NCBI RefSeq assembly: GCF_009389715.1
Contig: NC_052400.1
Location: forward strand, 2,232,001 to 2,296,000
Direction of reading: 5' to 3'
Source of the DNA: Phoenix dactylifera
Taxonomy: Eukaryota; Streptophyta; Magnoliopsida; Arecales; Arecaceae
Length of the DNA: 64,000 nt
This document shows, piece after piece, positions 48,982-62,400 of this stretch. The notes beneath the pieces were generated by a model. It was not told where the DNA came from and did no database searches. It worked only from the letters and a program-made list of their open reading frames with translations. The position numbers and the translations under genes are program-made. Within the stretch, counting starts at the first letter, position 1. Every line of letters begins with the position of its first letter.

Positions 48982-49392
48982 CAGTGGCAAGGCCAAGGAA
49001 TCGAGAGAGAAACCTGGTACAACAGGAATTGGAAGATATAAAGATTGGACAAATGATAAGCGAGGAAGGACTCACGGATCAGAGGAACTGCAGTAGGATT
49101 CGAAGGGATCGAGCTCGGAATTGGGGTTTGGGAGAACCCTAGGGTTGGGCCCTGTAGGTTCCGGGCACTTCTGGGATCGGGAACCAGTGGGGTTGGGAGT
49201 CGGGTCTCGGGAGAGAGGATGGGGTGAGGGAGTTTGGATCTGAGGGGTGTTTGTCGGGGGCTGTTCCCGCTCGCGCCTTTTGGTTCACTAGGTGTACCCG
49301 CACGCAAGACGCCACTTTCCACTCTATCCTCCCGGCTGTCGTTGGCATGCTGATGTGACTCGTGATTCAATCAGGGCCGTCCAAATAGTACA

Positions 49393-49972
49393 TGTTGTAG
49401 GGTTTCCGAATTTAGTCCTACATCGATTGGATAGCGGAAAGGACTGTGCCTTATAATGGTGGGCTCAAAGCCTTTCCTTGCGAGGCACCTTTTGTGGGGC
49501 AAAACCGTGAGGGGTGGCTCCCGCCTCGAAGCATATTGCTAAACGAACTTAGGTATGAGTAGACAATACCTCGTAGGGGACATAGCTCGCTTTCCCACTC
49601 GCGCTTGATTAGGACTGTGCTGTTGCTCGGGTCAGCCCAGCAACAAATGGTGCGCTAGGTAGAGGCCCCGATCAGCACAGGACCTTCCCGCTAGGGGGGC
49701 TGTGTTGTAGGGGTTCCCGAATTTAGTCCCACATCGACCGAATAACGGAAAGGTATGTGCCTTATAATGAGGGGCTTAAAGCCTTTCCTCATGAGGCGCC
49801 TTTTTGTGGGGCAAAATCGTGAGGGGTGGCTCCCGCCTCGAGGCATATCGCTAAGCGAACTCATGTGTGGTTTACGATCCCCAGAGCGGACAATACTTTG
49901 TGGGGGACACAGCTCGCTTTCTCGCTCACGCTCGGTTGGGACTATGCTGTTGCTCGGGTCAGCTCGGCAACA
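49393..49972. mobile_element. Complete TRIM (miniature LTR retrotransposon)
   Basis: Two direct repeats, 49393-49645 (253 bp) and 49703-49972 (270 bp), both open TGTTGTAGG and close CAACA. Between them lie only 57 bp. These begin with a TGGTGCGCTAGG primer-binding-site candidate two bases after the left repeat and end with a purine tract, AGGGGGG, just before the right repeat. GTACA flanks both sides (49388-49392 and 49973-49977), a perfect 5-bp target duplication. It encodes no protein and lacks an obvious 5S rRNA promoter, so it is not Cassandra-like. It lies about 410 bp upstream of the ISA3 start codon. Confidence 0.85.
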
Positions 49973-50040
49973 GTACATCCGATTAAGAAGACGGTAGCGT
50001 GGTGTATTTCACCTGAAAGCCCTCGCCTCTGAGCCTTCTC

Positions 50041-50545
50041 AAGATCAACTTTGACGGTGTTATTTTAAAGAGCAGCACGAGGGGAGGAGCAGATTTCGTA
50101 ATTTGAGTTCTATGGTGGTTACTGTTGGCGGCTGCCAGATCTTTGACATCTCTATGCCCGGAGCAGAGTTGCGGGCGGCCTGAATTGGATTATGCCATAC
50201 TAGGCGAGCATTTCAGACTATCTTGATTATATTGGAGGGTGATTCAGCCACCGTAATTAGTTGGGTCCAAAAGAGCCCGAGCGGAGGGGGGATACACCCT
50301 TTACCTTGAGATATTTGGAATATGTTGAGTGATTGAATGGTCTTTCAGGCTAAATATGTATACTAAAAGGCCAACAAGGTAGCAGACTAGTTGATGGCAT
50401 ATGTAGCGTGCCACTCAGGCGACACCCTGTGGGCAGGAGAGAGTGAATTGCCTTAGGCACTGTGTGACTTAGTTTATGCTGATTCTACTGGAGATATTCA
50501 TTCACGTACTATATGAAATACCGGTTTTTAATTAAAAAATAATAA
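50041..50545 (+). mobile_element. LINE RNase H domain remnant
   Basis: Broken plus-strand frames read KINFDGV, GGAGFVI, GDSATVISWVQKSPSGGG, FQAKYVY, KANKVAD, MAYVACHSGDTLWAGESEL and ALCDLVYADSTGDIHSRT. This covers nearly the whole RNase H domain in order, with several stops. An A-rich tail, TTAAAAAATAATAATAAAAA, follows at about 50530. The last third parallels the fragment at 27066-27290. Confidence 0.75.
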
Positions 50546-51300
50546 TAAAAAAGACCGTTGTCGCTGTACCCATCTTTAGCGATTTCCGATTTTTTATTTT
50601 TTATTTTTATTTTTTTTTGCACTTTCCGATTTTCATTTGATACGAATTGGTCCCACCTGGCCCGGCCCACAACTATCTGGGTTGGATTGGAATCCTTTCG
50701 CCCACTAGGCCATGCCTTCGTAAGTTGTACACTTACTGTACACAAATATCAATATTAATGATTAATTATGGACTCAGTTGGTTGTTAGCATGCCTGATTA
50801 TTGTGAGCAGCTATTTTATCAAAAAAAATTATGTAAAAAAATAAATTTGTACATATTTTCTATTTTTATCCTAAATTTTAATTTAGTACAACCATTTGTG
50901 TGCTGTCAAAAAAATTATTGATTCGCCAAAAACTTTTAGAATTAACCATACCGACCATTCTTAACTTGTATATAGTTTTTATTTTTATCATAAACTTTAA
51001 TTAAGGATCATATGAGCAATTTTTTGATAGCGTGTGATGGTACGCGACCATCACGACCATCAAACGGAATTCACAGCGAGGGTATCAATCGCACAAAATT
51101 GTAATGTCGGATAAAAATTAAAAACTTCAAAATATTTTATTTTTTTATAATTAATCCTAATACTAATAATAATAAGTATAATGATTAAGAATTAGTACAA
51201 TGGAGGAAAATTTTCAAAGCAAGTTTGGTTGAGATAAAAGGAAAATAATGAATCTTGGGCTCGGCTAGCCGTTGCGGGCTCAAATGGTCACACATGACCG
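50546..51300. other. Intergenic region upstream of the EFR3-like gene
   Basis: AT-rich DNA with no conserved coding segment. It contains simple T- and A-rich runs. The right part should include the EFR3-like promoter. Confidence 0.4.
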
Positions 51301-52547
51301 CGAGAAAGAGGAGGGGCCCCCTAAATCTGCGGGGGACGTTGCCACAACGGCCGGTGCAGGTATTCTCCGCGGAGGGCGGGCTCTCGGGCTCGTGGGGAGG
51401 GGGAAGGGACGAGGGGAGGAGAGGCAAGACAAAGAGCGAGCGAGCGAGCGAGCGAGCGAGCGAGAGAGAGAGAGTTTTGTATTTGGTTTAAGAATCTATC
51501 CAACCTTTCCGCCGTGGAGGATGTGGAAGATCCGGTGCTTTCATTGCATAGATTCTTGAAAGGATTTCCACCCTCTTCTCCGGTCTTCTCTTTCCCGATC
51601 CAGGAAACGATCAAATATTTCGAGTTAGATTCACTTCAATTCCATTAGTATTCTTTCAAGAAATTCAAGAACTCTATTTGGTTTCCATATTATCTTGTGG
51701 TAAATGTCGTTCTTTTCTTTATAAATTTTCTATCGGAACTTGTTATTTTATAACTACTGAATTCCTTATTTCTTCTTATTTTGTGCGGTGACCAATATGA
51801 AGAACTGCCAACAATTTTTCCTGGATAATGCATCGGTTTTTTTATGCCATTTTCCCCAAGATATGATTTTATCTTTCTATGCGAAGATTTTGCGCCGTGG
51901 TTGCTCAACGTACGTGAGATAAGGTTCTGATTAAGAAAAATTCATATGCGAAAAATTGAGACCTTGTCGTCAGATTATGGTTTTAGAATCAATGGACTTA
52001 GGAGTTCTTGATTTCTTGGTTTGTTGAGGTGAATTGGATATTGCCCTGACGTTTGCTTTGATCCCTTTTCAATCTTTGAAACACATCCAGTCATCATGTT
52101 TACCTTGTCTTTTAGTAGATTACTCGAACTTTATAGCAGATTCTACTCCTCCTCCTCCTCTTCCTTCTTCTTCTTCTGCTCCTCCTCCTCCATCACCACC
52201 ACCTCCTCCCCCTCCTCCTCCTTCTCCTTCTCCTTCTCCTTCTCCTCATTCTTTTTCTTCTCCTTCTCGTTCTACCTCCTTCTTGTTCTTCTTTGTTTCT
52301 TGGTGGATCTTTTCATGAAGATGATAAAAATATAAACAAAACAAGGAGAAAGTAGAATCTATTTCATGATTCGATGATGTTTTTCAACATATACTGCATA
52401 CTGACATTCAACACTATCCGTGCTAATCTAGAATCTCTAGATAAACAAATTTGAATCTATTAGTTGAGAGGAAAAATAAATATATTGCAACACATCTTAG
52501 CTTTTTATTCTTTTCTTTTTTTGTCCCCTTCTTTTTTCCAGTACAAG
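51301..52547 (+). other. Putative leader (5' UTR exon and intron) of the EFR3-like gene
   Basis: GC-rich DNA begins near 51290 and contains a (GCGA)n(GA)n run at 51437-51472, typical of plant leaders. An acceptor, TTTTTTCCAG, at 52531-52540 precedes the coding ATG at 52548, so a leader intron is expected. A donor such as TTGTGgtaaatg near 51700 is plausible but not proven. Confidence 0.45.
52145..52290. repeat. (TCC)n/(TTC)n pyrimidine tract
   Basis: About 145 bp of almost pure pyrimidine, mainly CTC and TTC units with one short CACCACCAC interruption. It lies in the putative leader intron of the EFR3-like gene. The proline/serine and phenylalanine frames through it are not genes. Confidence 0.9.
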
Positions 52548-55500
52548 ATGGGTGTGATGTCAAGAAAAGTTTTGCCTGCATGTGGGAGGTTGTGTTTCTT
52601 CTGCCCTGCATTGAGAGCAAGGTCTAGACAGCCAGTGAAGCGTTACAAGAAGCTTTTAGTTGAAATTTTTCCTCGAACTCAGGTCTGGTTACATACCTTT
52701 TATATTGATCTCCTTTTACTTGAACAACTCATATTTTAGCGTGTAAGGTTTTATTCCATCTCTTACTTCCTTCTTGGGCAACCTTTGGACACCATTAAGA
52801 TTATGCCACTTGTTAATGCTAGCAACATACTTTTTTTTTTTTTTCTCATTCTCCTGAATTATAGTTTCGAGAATAGACTTCTCATAATAACACTTCAATA
52901 TGTTCTCATGTGATGAAAAAGGGCTTGTTAAATTTGTCACAAGAGTACACGACATTCCATTTTGTAAATTATGCAATTACTATTCTTGTATATGAAACTT
53001 TAAAGTTTAGAGATCTGCTCCTGAGCAGTGGACTAAGAAAAAATTTGCATTTCTATCATGAGCATATATAGTTCTGCAACAGGGATTGTGTATGATCTTT
53101 TGAGCATTTCTTGCATGGATACATTCATTTGATAAACTTTATAATGCGGTCCGATTGCTGCTTTTTCTTTTTGGAACTTCCACACATACAACATACGTAA
53201 TTGTGTGCGTGCAAGCGCGCATGCCACATGCATGCATGGTTCGTTAACTTATTTGAATTCGATCTAAGTTCAACTTTGTCAGGCTCATCAGGCTACTTTT
53301 CAAGTATAAATTCAGCAGAACAGTCGTATATATGACTAATCAAAAATTTTTATTATTAATTTTTGAAGATTTCTGACAGGCTGTTTCACAAAGATGCTAA
53401 TATATGCTTCTATAAGTATTCAGTTATTGGTAACTGCCTTGCAGGATGAAGAACCAAATGATAGAAAGATTGGCAAATTGTGTGAATACGCTTCTAGAAA
53501 TCCACTACGCATCCCAAAGGTAATTTTCCTCTTTTTCTATTACCACCTAAACAAATAGCACTCTCAAGTAAGCTTATTAGATAATAAAATTTTATATACG
53601 TGGTCATTTTTTCTTCATTTAAGATGGTTTCACTCTACCTGTTGCTTTAGGATGATCAAAGATGTTGGTTACCATATATTGTTGATAAGCTCTTTGAAGA
53701 TAAAAAAAAAAAATGACCTACTGGTAATCGTCCAGAATTTTCTTGAGATTTGCACCAAATTATATTTTGAATCATTTTCTTTTTGTTTGATACTAATAAG
53801 TGTTATTCAATAAAAGCTTGTATATTTTTGTATTTTCTGTGACAGTGGTGCCATTGTAAAACAGACACCTTCAGTTACCCTAGTGGGCATATAACACATT
53901 TGCATTTTACATGTCTCTCTCTTGAGGAGTTTTAAAACCATTCAGGATGCTCTTGTGACATGTTTAATTGGTTCTCTTTTTTTCTTTTTAAATATAAAGA
54001 ATAACGAATTATAAATTAACAACTGAAATGACAAATCACTAGTCCAATATAGGAGTTATTGCTATCTGAATCTTTTAAGTTAATATACTTCTTCCTTCAT
54101 TTATACAATCCAGAAGTGAAAATTTTGATCATCAAAGTTATACTTGAATTCCTGACCGAGATTCCTGTACTTATAACTTCAATATCTGCTCCTAGCCATT
54201 GCTTATAGTTGTCTAGATTTCTTCCATGATTTGTTACACATTATCAACCAATACTTTTTCCTTAACATTTTTGCCATTGTCTTTATCTTTTTTAACAGAT
54301 TACAAGTTATCTGGAGCAAAGGTGTTACAGGGAATTGAGAAATGAGCACTTCAGCTTTGCAAAAATTATCATGTGCATTTACCATAAATTATTACTAACT
54401 TGTAGGGAGCAAATGTAAGTTTATATTCCTAGTTATATGCTTCCTGTTATCTTCTTGATGTGCTGCATTTTGTGGAACTGTGTTTTCAAGCAAGCTTGCA
54501 GAATGCCATGTTCTTTTCCCTGAATAAACATCATATTTGTTGCCCACAGAAGTAGCTCTTGAATCCCTTTTTAATTTTTACTATTCTCCTTGCCTCATGC
54601 CTGCCTATGGTCATTATGGAGATATCTGTTGAGAGCCAAATCAACATATCACATATGCCAATCAGAAGAAGACCAAAAGGACACCAAACCGTTTATCGTT
54701 TTACGGAAGTAAAAAAGGCAAAGCAGCTGCATCATATCTAGTAATATATAACTAATAACAAGTCTTTCTCATTTGGCAAGTTCGCTAGTGAAGCAAGTCA
54801 CAGACAATGATATAAGTTTCCTTATATAAGTATTTCAAGTAAGTTTTACTTGGATTTGTGAAGACATCCATTGCCTCTAAATACATACTGGCAGACTGCC
54901 AATATTCAATTTAGTAGTATATCCGGTGTTAATTGCTATGTGTTGTAAAAGGCGACTGTAACTTAGGCTGATTGTAAATAGGGGACCTCATAGAACTTAG
55001 GCAGCTATGGAGAGGCTGATTGTATGAAAAATGTTAGTGGATATTTAATTAAGGTCATAGTTATATTATGTTAATTGGATGTATAGAGATAAATCAAAAG
55101 AATCTAAAGAATAACGGTAGACAAAACACTTCCACATTGTAAATATAAATTTTCCTTGCAAATTATACAATAACATTAATTGATCAAAGAGAAACAAGCT
55201 CACTAATTTAACTAAATAATACAACAGGCAACTATTATGATGCTAGATAATCAAAGCAAGTTAGCATTAGATTTATAATCAAGAATTAGTAGAGCCTGTA
55301 GTTATAACTAGACAAGGTGTTTAGGCACCAACAAGAAAGATATAGATTTGTGATTTGCTCACTTGATATGCTTAATACCTAGACTTGCCACAACTCATAG
55401 ATATTCTTCTTCAAAAGAATGGCTACCACATTTCAATTAAACTGTCTTGCCCTGACTATATAATATTAAATACTTGTATTTTTAGATTCTGTCTGCATTT

Positions 55501-58500
55501 TTAATTTGATCATGATATTTAATCTCATTATGTTGCAATAAAGTGTTCGTAATTTGCTATACCTAATTTTGATTGCAGGCAAACTTTACTATGACAAACA
55601 TTGTTATATGACTGAATGTCACTGACTAAATTTCCTATGATTGATTATGTGATGGATGGAAGTACATTTATGCAATTCTTACCTCATTATTACCAAATTG
55701 CATGCATATTCTTCTTGATATGTCGAACAGATTATGTATTATGCTCATCTTTAATATGCTTCTTGATCTCCCTTAATATTTTTGTGATTATTACTTTGAG
55801 ATTTTCACTTAGCATCTATTGTGTTTATTTGAGAATGGACTACAATAATTAGACTATATCCATTACAGGCCACTGTTTGCGACTAGCTTACTGAGCGTCG
55901 TACATACTCTTTTGGATCAAACAAGACAGGATGAAATGCAAATTATTGGATGCCAAACTCTTTTTGATTTTGTTAATAGTCAGGTAGGGCTTTCAGTTTG
56001 GAAGGTTGACATAAGGTTTTTGCTAGTGATGAATTAAGCTAGGGGTGTCATTTCTTAAGAGACCAAGTTTATGCTGTTTGATTGATATATGTCAGGTGGA
56101 TGGTACATACCAGTTCAATTTGGAAGGACTGATTCCTAGACTATGTCATCTGGCTCAAGAAGTGGGAGAGGATGAGAGGGCACAGCATTTGCGTGCAGCA
56201 GCGCTGCAGGCCCTTTCTTCCATGGTAATTGTTCCAAGGATTACACTGTTAATAGTTTTAAATATGACCCATTTCACCCTGTTTTCAGATTTCCAAGTTC
56301 TTGATCTAAGCATGTATGATGGCCTAGGGTATGAAAGATTTTATTATAAAGCACCACATGTTCTTGCTCCTTTTTTCTTTTGCCCTAATAAAAATTATTA
56401 TATGACCCATATAGTGAGTGGAAACTTCACTTTGTATCATATAACATAAATCTAAGATGTTTCCTTGTTATTCTTATAAACAGTAAAATCTTGATAGATA
56501 GGCATATATATTGTTAAAAAATGGAATGAATATAGGTAGAGAACAAAGAGCTGAGACTTTTCCTATCATTTGCTGATGAAAGGGAATCTACTTAGCCATA
56601 AGAAAGAATAGAAGAAGCAGAATATAATGGACGCTTGTTGTGAAAGGATAGCATACAGAGGAAGTATAACAAAAGTAGTGCGATGTAATCAAATGTAGAG
56701 TGGCCCGTATGCCAGATTTGCAAGATGAGCCTAGATGGTGCTTGAGAACTCATGGACAATAATAAGCAGTCATGAATGCAAAAAAGAACCAATCTTCTAG
56801 ATGAACATGATTGATGAAGGTGCAATATTGCTGACATGGCAGGTTTGCTTGCATGTTGTGATGGTACTGAGAAAAGCACAAGTCATAATGAAGGCATCTG
56901 GAAGAATTTACATTGACTAGTTGAAGAATCCTTGTTCTATAGTATGCACCAAGATAACTTGTATTAATAACCTTGATGATGTACAACCATAGTACCAAAC
57001 TGATGAGAATGATGGTGTATGCTGATGCTGGATAAGATTCTTGCTAGCAGCGAAGCAAATTGTCTGGCCAAGTTGGTTGATGACAAGATAAACTAGCAGA
57101 TTAGTGATATGTGTTTTGAGAAGGTGAAGCATGTTTAAAGAGGCCATGATCATGTGATAGAACTATCTTTGAAGCTATGAGGAAGCTCTTTAGCAAAAAA
57201 AAAAAAGCTATGAGGAAGCTGCATGAAAGGTGACTAGGTGAATACTTTGATATAGTCTGATACACAAGTAAGGCTATGCTGAGTGCAAGCAAACAAATAC
57301 AAAAGCACCAAGAATGTATTGTGGATCTAAGGAGTCAGAAACTTCGAGCCAAATCAAAAGGAAAAGATATGATCAAGTTTTGCCGTCTCGGTACTGGACC
57401 CCGTATTAGTATTATCCTATTACTTTGTTTGCATGCCCGGTATAGGGACTGGTTCAGCGTACCGAAACTCGCCTGTGAGGGGGTTGCCACGTAGGTGGGG
57501 CCGCCCGCGAGGTGGGGAGGGTATGAGAAATATAAGTATGCCTCTCCCTCCGAGGGGGTAGGGGGGTGCTTTCTACCCGTATCGGACATGTCCCGGTGGG
57601 AGAGGGGCCCAGTGTGGGGTTGCTACGCGGGGGAGGTTCTCCTCCCCCCCTTTACCCTTTTGTTTCAGCAAAAAAAAAAAAAAAAAAAAAAACTCGGTAC
57701 GCCCTTTGAACCGCGCACGAGTTCGGTACAGTACGGTCGGTATGCACTGGTATCGACTGATACGGCAAACCATGGATAGGATAACATGAGGATGATCTGA
57801 AACCAAGAAGTGTGTCTACCTAGTTATGAAAAAAGGACGGTGAAATCCACTAAGAATGCATTGCCACCATGCTGGAGGGGTGTCTGGTCCAAGGAAGAAG
57901 GCTAAAGCTTGAGCATGTTGCAACCCTAAAATAAGAGAAGGGGATTTTATGATCTTGAGATAATCTCCAGGGTTATATGGAGTATAAAAATAAGTGTGAT
58001 CATTTATATTCAAGGTGTTACTATGAGCTTACATTCTGGCAGCCAATATGGGTTTGACAAATTAGAAAGGTATGCTTCCAGTTGTGGACTCTAGAACAGG
58101 AACACCTAGAAAAACAGCTAAATAAGGCTTAAAGTTGCAACTTAAATGTATTACATTTATAGTAGGGTAGTGTGGATCAATGATGAAAATTGCTGTTTGT
58201 GGATCATGAGCAATAAGGTTAAGTAATCTAAGGTTGAAGCTCCAAAAAAGATGGATTAATCAATATGTATCAGTGAAGAACTTCAGAGATCAAGGACATG
58301 GACTTAGTTTAACCGATAAATTTCTTGCACATGGAAAAGGAAACTAAATTTAAAGAAAGAAAAAAAATGAAAAACAACCAAAAGATTCAAAAAATCAACC
58401 AAAAATTGGGAGAAGATTCAAAATATGAGGGGAACTAGTAAAAGTAGGTAAAGGAAAATCCCTCTCTATAAGTTTTGAAACTGATGTGTTTGATAAATGA

Positions 58501-59456
58501 TGAATCTTACAGATTTAAACCAAAAGACACATGACGACGTATGACCACCAACTTAATAGGCAAGGCATGCAGTTGGAGAAGATGGTGAAGGGGCATATTC
58601 ATGTTCCTAATGGTCTGCTAAAGGAACAACTAAAAATGTGTCAAGTTCAGTATTATCTAGCCAAAAGGGAGAATCTATTGAAAAACTTGTTGGCAGTCTG
58701 AGTATGCTACAAAGAATCTCTCAAGTTGGTGTCCAAAATCCCAGTGGGATCTGGGATTTGCACACACTTCTCTATATTTTGCATATGACATACTAATCGA
58801 ATGCTAGCAACACAACAAAGAAATTCGTTTTGTTATGGAGCTTACAGCATAAAGCCATATATATACACTCTCACAAGGAATTAGTAGAGTTAAATTAAAT
58901 GAGAAAACAATACCATTCTAGGGTTGTATGTATGATAATTTTCAGAAATGGAGGCTTTAGCAAGGGATTCGAATTCTTCATGAGGTGAGGTGGAAGCCTG
59001 AAGTGTCCCAAAATGTCTATCACTTGGATTCTTCACTAAATCTCAGTAAACAAGTATCTGAGATCACATATTATACGTGCACAATCTTAAGGAGGCATCT
59101 CAAAGGGGCATGCCTTCAGTTGACTCCATTTCCATGTATTAATACTTGTAGAGCAGAACTACTACAGACCACAACATCACGTACCAAGTTTGGCATATTG
59201 CAGAACCACATAGCAACATTTTGCAAACTAAATGAATGCCCTTACATTGTTTGTGGAATTGAGAAAGATATCTTGCAGAAGCTTCTCTATCACTGCAGAT
59301 ACCATACTTTTAAGCATTAATGCAGTTATACGAGCAATAAAGGACATCAGTGCCAAACATATGCAGCAAGCGTATACTTCAACTTATGTACACTTGTGCA
59401 GACTATCGTGCTACCTTTCTCTAACAATAAGGAAGGAGACCTTTTCTTCTCTTTTT

Positions 59457-59487
<31 letters not shown>

Positions 59488-62400
59488 GGGGGCGGACTTT
59501 GATAAAATGAAGAAATGCATCCATTTTTTTCTATTAATACTTGTTATATATACATTTAGCTTTTCATATAGTGTGCACATAAGTGCACGCTCAAGGATGT
59601 ATCTTGAGAGAACACTTGAGGACATATTTATATATGTAGGTGTATGGACATTTTCTAATTGTCCCGCTTATGTAATGAAATCTTTTCTTTGGATGTTAGG
59701 TTTCTAGGTGGTTATGTTATATCTTTATACAGCGCATATATAATCTAATAATAATGTTCTATTTTTTAACAAATAGAATTGTTTTTCAAACTAGTATGTA
59801 TGTTTATTTATAATAAAATTAAATAATTTGAATTAATTATTATCACCAGTTAACTTTATCGTGCTTTTATCTATTCCATGTGAATGCACCACCAGAAAGC
59901 TTCACTATCTTAATGTGCACTTATGGTTCAGTGTTCCAGTATAGCTTTGAGATGATTTGTGGCTTTTTACATGCCTGATGCATCTTTTCTATTGTATTTC
60001 TTGTTTTGGAATCCATACTTGTAAAGTATTAAAGTATATTTTTTAAATATTAATGCCCTCTGTTTAGTTAATTACTGGTGCAATGAATGTTTCTGAAAGG
60101 ACTAATTATTTTAAATTTTGAAGAACCCCTTCTCTTGGGTTTCACTCTTAGTTTTTACAGCTTCATGTTTGTCTTATTGAATGTTATTGTCTTTGTATTT
60201 TCATAGTCTATCAGTTTTTTTAAGGAAAATTTCCACCATCTATTGAACTGCAGTTCTGTATATTTATTTACTTGATGCTTTTGTATGCTTCCATGTGATT
60301 ACAGGTTTGGTTTATGGGTGAATTTTCCCATATCTCAGCAGAATTTGACAACGTAAGCAAATTCAATTTTTTTTGTTCCTTGAATTGAATATCTAGTATT
60401 ATATTGATTTTGTCATTGTCATTGTCTTTAAATTTTATCTGTGTCCATTGTTTGTTAACCATTGATTCATGTCATTGAGACCAAGGTTTTAAATAACTTG
60501 GGATGGGCTTTTGCTGGTTTTTCCATTGAATAGGATGCCCCGTGTATTCACACGGGGATGATGGATATCCCATCCTGTCCCAGTCTATTTCTCGACTTGT
60601 CCATCCCAATACTTGGGTTGGTGCCCCATCCTGATACTTGGGATGGTGGGCCGCCCTGCTTTCCACTCAGTATCTAAAACCTTGGTTGATACACGAACTT
60701 GTGACTAGGATGATTTGTTTTCTGGAAAAGAAATTACTTTTTCTACTTTATGGAACTTTTTATAATAAACCTCAAGAATGCAGCTTTTGGTCATCGATGG
60801 TCTAAATGAATGCCCATAGAAATGGTCAACTTTAGCCTACTTGATAAGATCTCACTTCAGGGATAGAGTGTTATTCGGTGCCTAAAACTTTAGCTCCTAA
60901 TGATTTCTTGTAATATAAATAACATGTTTTTATATAGTGTCTTGTAAAACACTGTGCAAATGAATCCAATACTTTTCTTTTGATCCCTTGCAAAGTTCAT
61001 TTGAAAACAACAAATGCCAAATATCTCAATTTTAAACCCTTGTGCATCTGATCTTAGGTCAAAGATTCTCCTTCAAAAGCGCCCTTTGATCTTTTTGACC
61101 ATTATGTAGTATGGAAATTGGTACATTTTTTCTAAATCATTGCAGTTTAGCTGATTCATCATCATCATCCAACACTTTCCTGTGGAGTTGACTATGGAGC
61201 ATAGAATATCTCGCATTGTACCGTACCGACGCTATGCTAGTGTGGCACTGGTATGGGGTTTGGTACCGATACGGCGAACCTTGCTTCTGCATATAGTGTA
61301 AAACAATAAAGAAAAGATGTAAGATGCTAGTTAGGAAGTTGAGAAAGCGTCCAACAAAGGTAGCTCTAGTGTCATATTAACATTTGAATTGAATAATGGG
61401 GAATATCAATTCATGGCTATTCAACGACAAAGATCATTCTAGACTTCTAGTGAAGTTTCTTATCCATAGAACTTTGGATGGAAGCTTTGTGAATGAATTT
61501 CTGAAGATTGAAGCAATAGGGATATGACTTAGATGAGACAAGATGATACAAAATGTACCCAATTTAGATGGCATTAAATTTCTTGGTTGTGATTGTGCTC
61601 AGTTTACTTTAGTTGTTTTTTGTATTGTTTATTGTAGGGAACATTCTTTATAGTGCCAGACTTGTTCCAAAATTGGGTATCTTCTACTTTTTTCACCATG
61701 TTTATTTAAACTGCGAGCAACTGAAAGATACTTGTCACTCTGTCACTGGTAATTTCTACTCACCTTCGCACTTAGTTTTTTGGATTTTAAGTTCCAAGTA
61801 GGCAAGTATCATTGATTACATCTATTATCTTGGTAATAGGTGAGGTATAAAGCATAGGTCTTTCTATTTCTCCATTGATTATCGAGTTATCTGTAATCCT
61901 CATTAGTAGTTGCAATAAATCTCAATATCTATTGCATTAGATGTAACAAATTTCATAAGCTAAGATTATGGAGGAGTGCATTAGAATCCAAGAATTTTAG
62001 GTTAGGTGGGATCAAGATAGAACACATGGACTGCAATTTTACTAAAATTAGAAATAAAGATGAAGACAGAGTAAAAATTAAGGATTATGAAATTTCTAAG
62101 GATGATCATTTTTGGTATTTAGGATCAATTATTCATAAGAAAATGGAGATTGAAGAGGATGCCATATGTAGGATTAACGCGGGTTAGATGTAATGGAAAA
62201 GTGCAACTATGATATTATATAATCATAAGACATTTGCCAAGTTAAAGGAAAAATTTTATAACCTAGCCATATGACCAGCTATGCTTTATGGTACCGCATG
62301 TTGGACAGTTAGAAAATATGTGCACAAGATGTGTATTGGCTGAAATGTGAATGCTGAGGTGGATATATGGTAATACAAGAAAAGATAGAATAACATGGTC

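Noticed and set aside
48982..48996. Longer ISA3 N-terminus starting five codons earlier
   Set aside because: The extra codons begin with TTG, not ATG. The first ATG in the clean frame is at 48981.
52034..52335. Pro/Ser-rich and Phe/Ser-rich plus-strand frames
   Set aside because: These are readings of the (TCC)n/(TTC)n tract in the EFR3-like leader intron.
59396..59707. Frames with poly-Gly or poly-Pro
   Set aside because: They are produced by the G26 run and flanking T run. No protein support.
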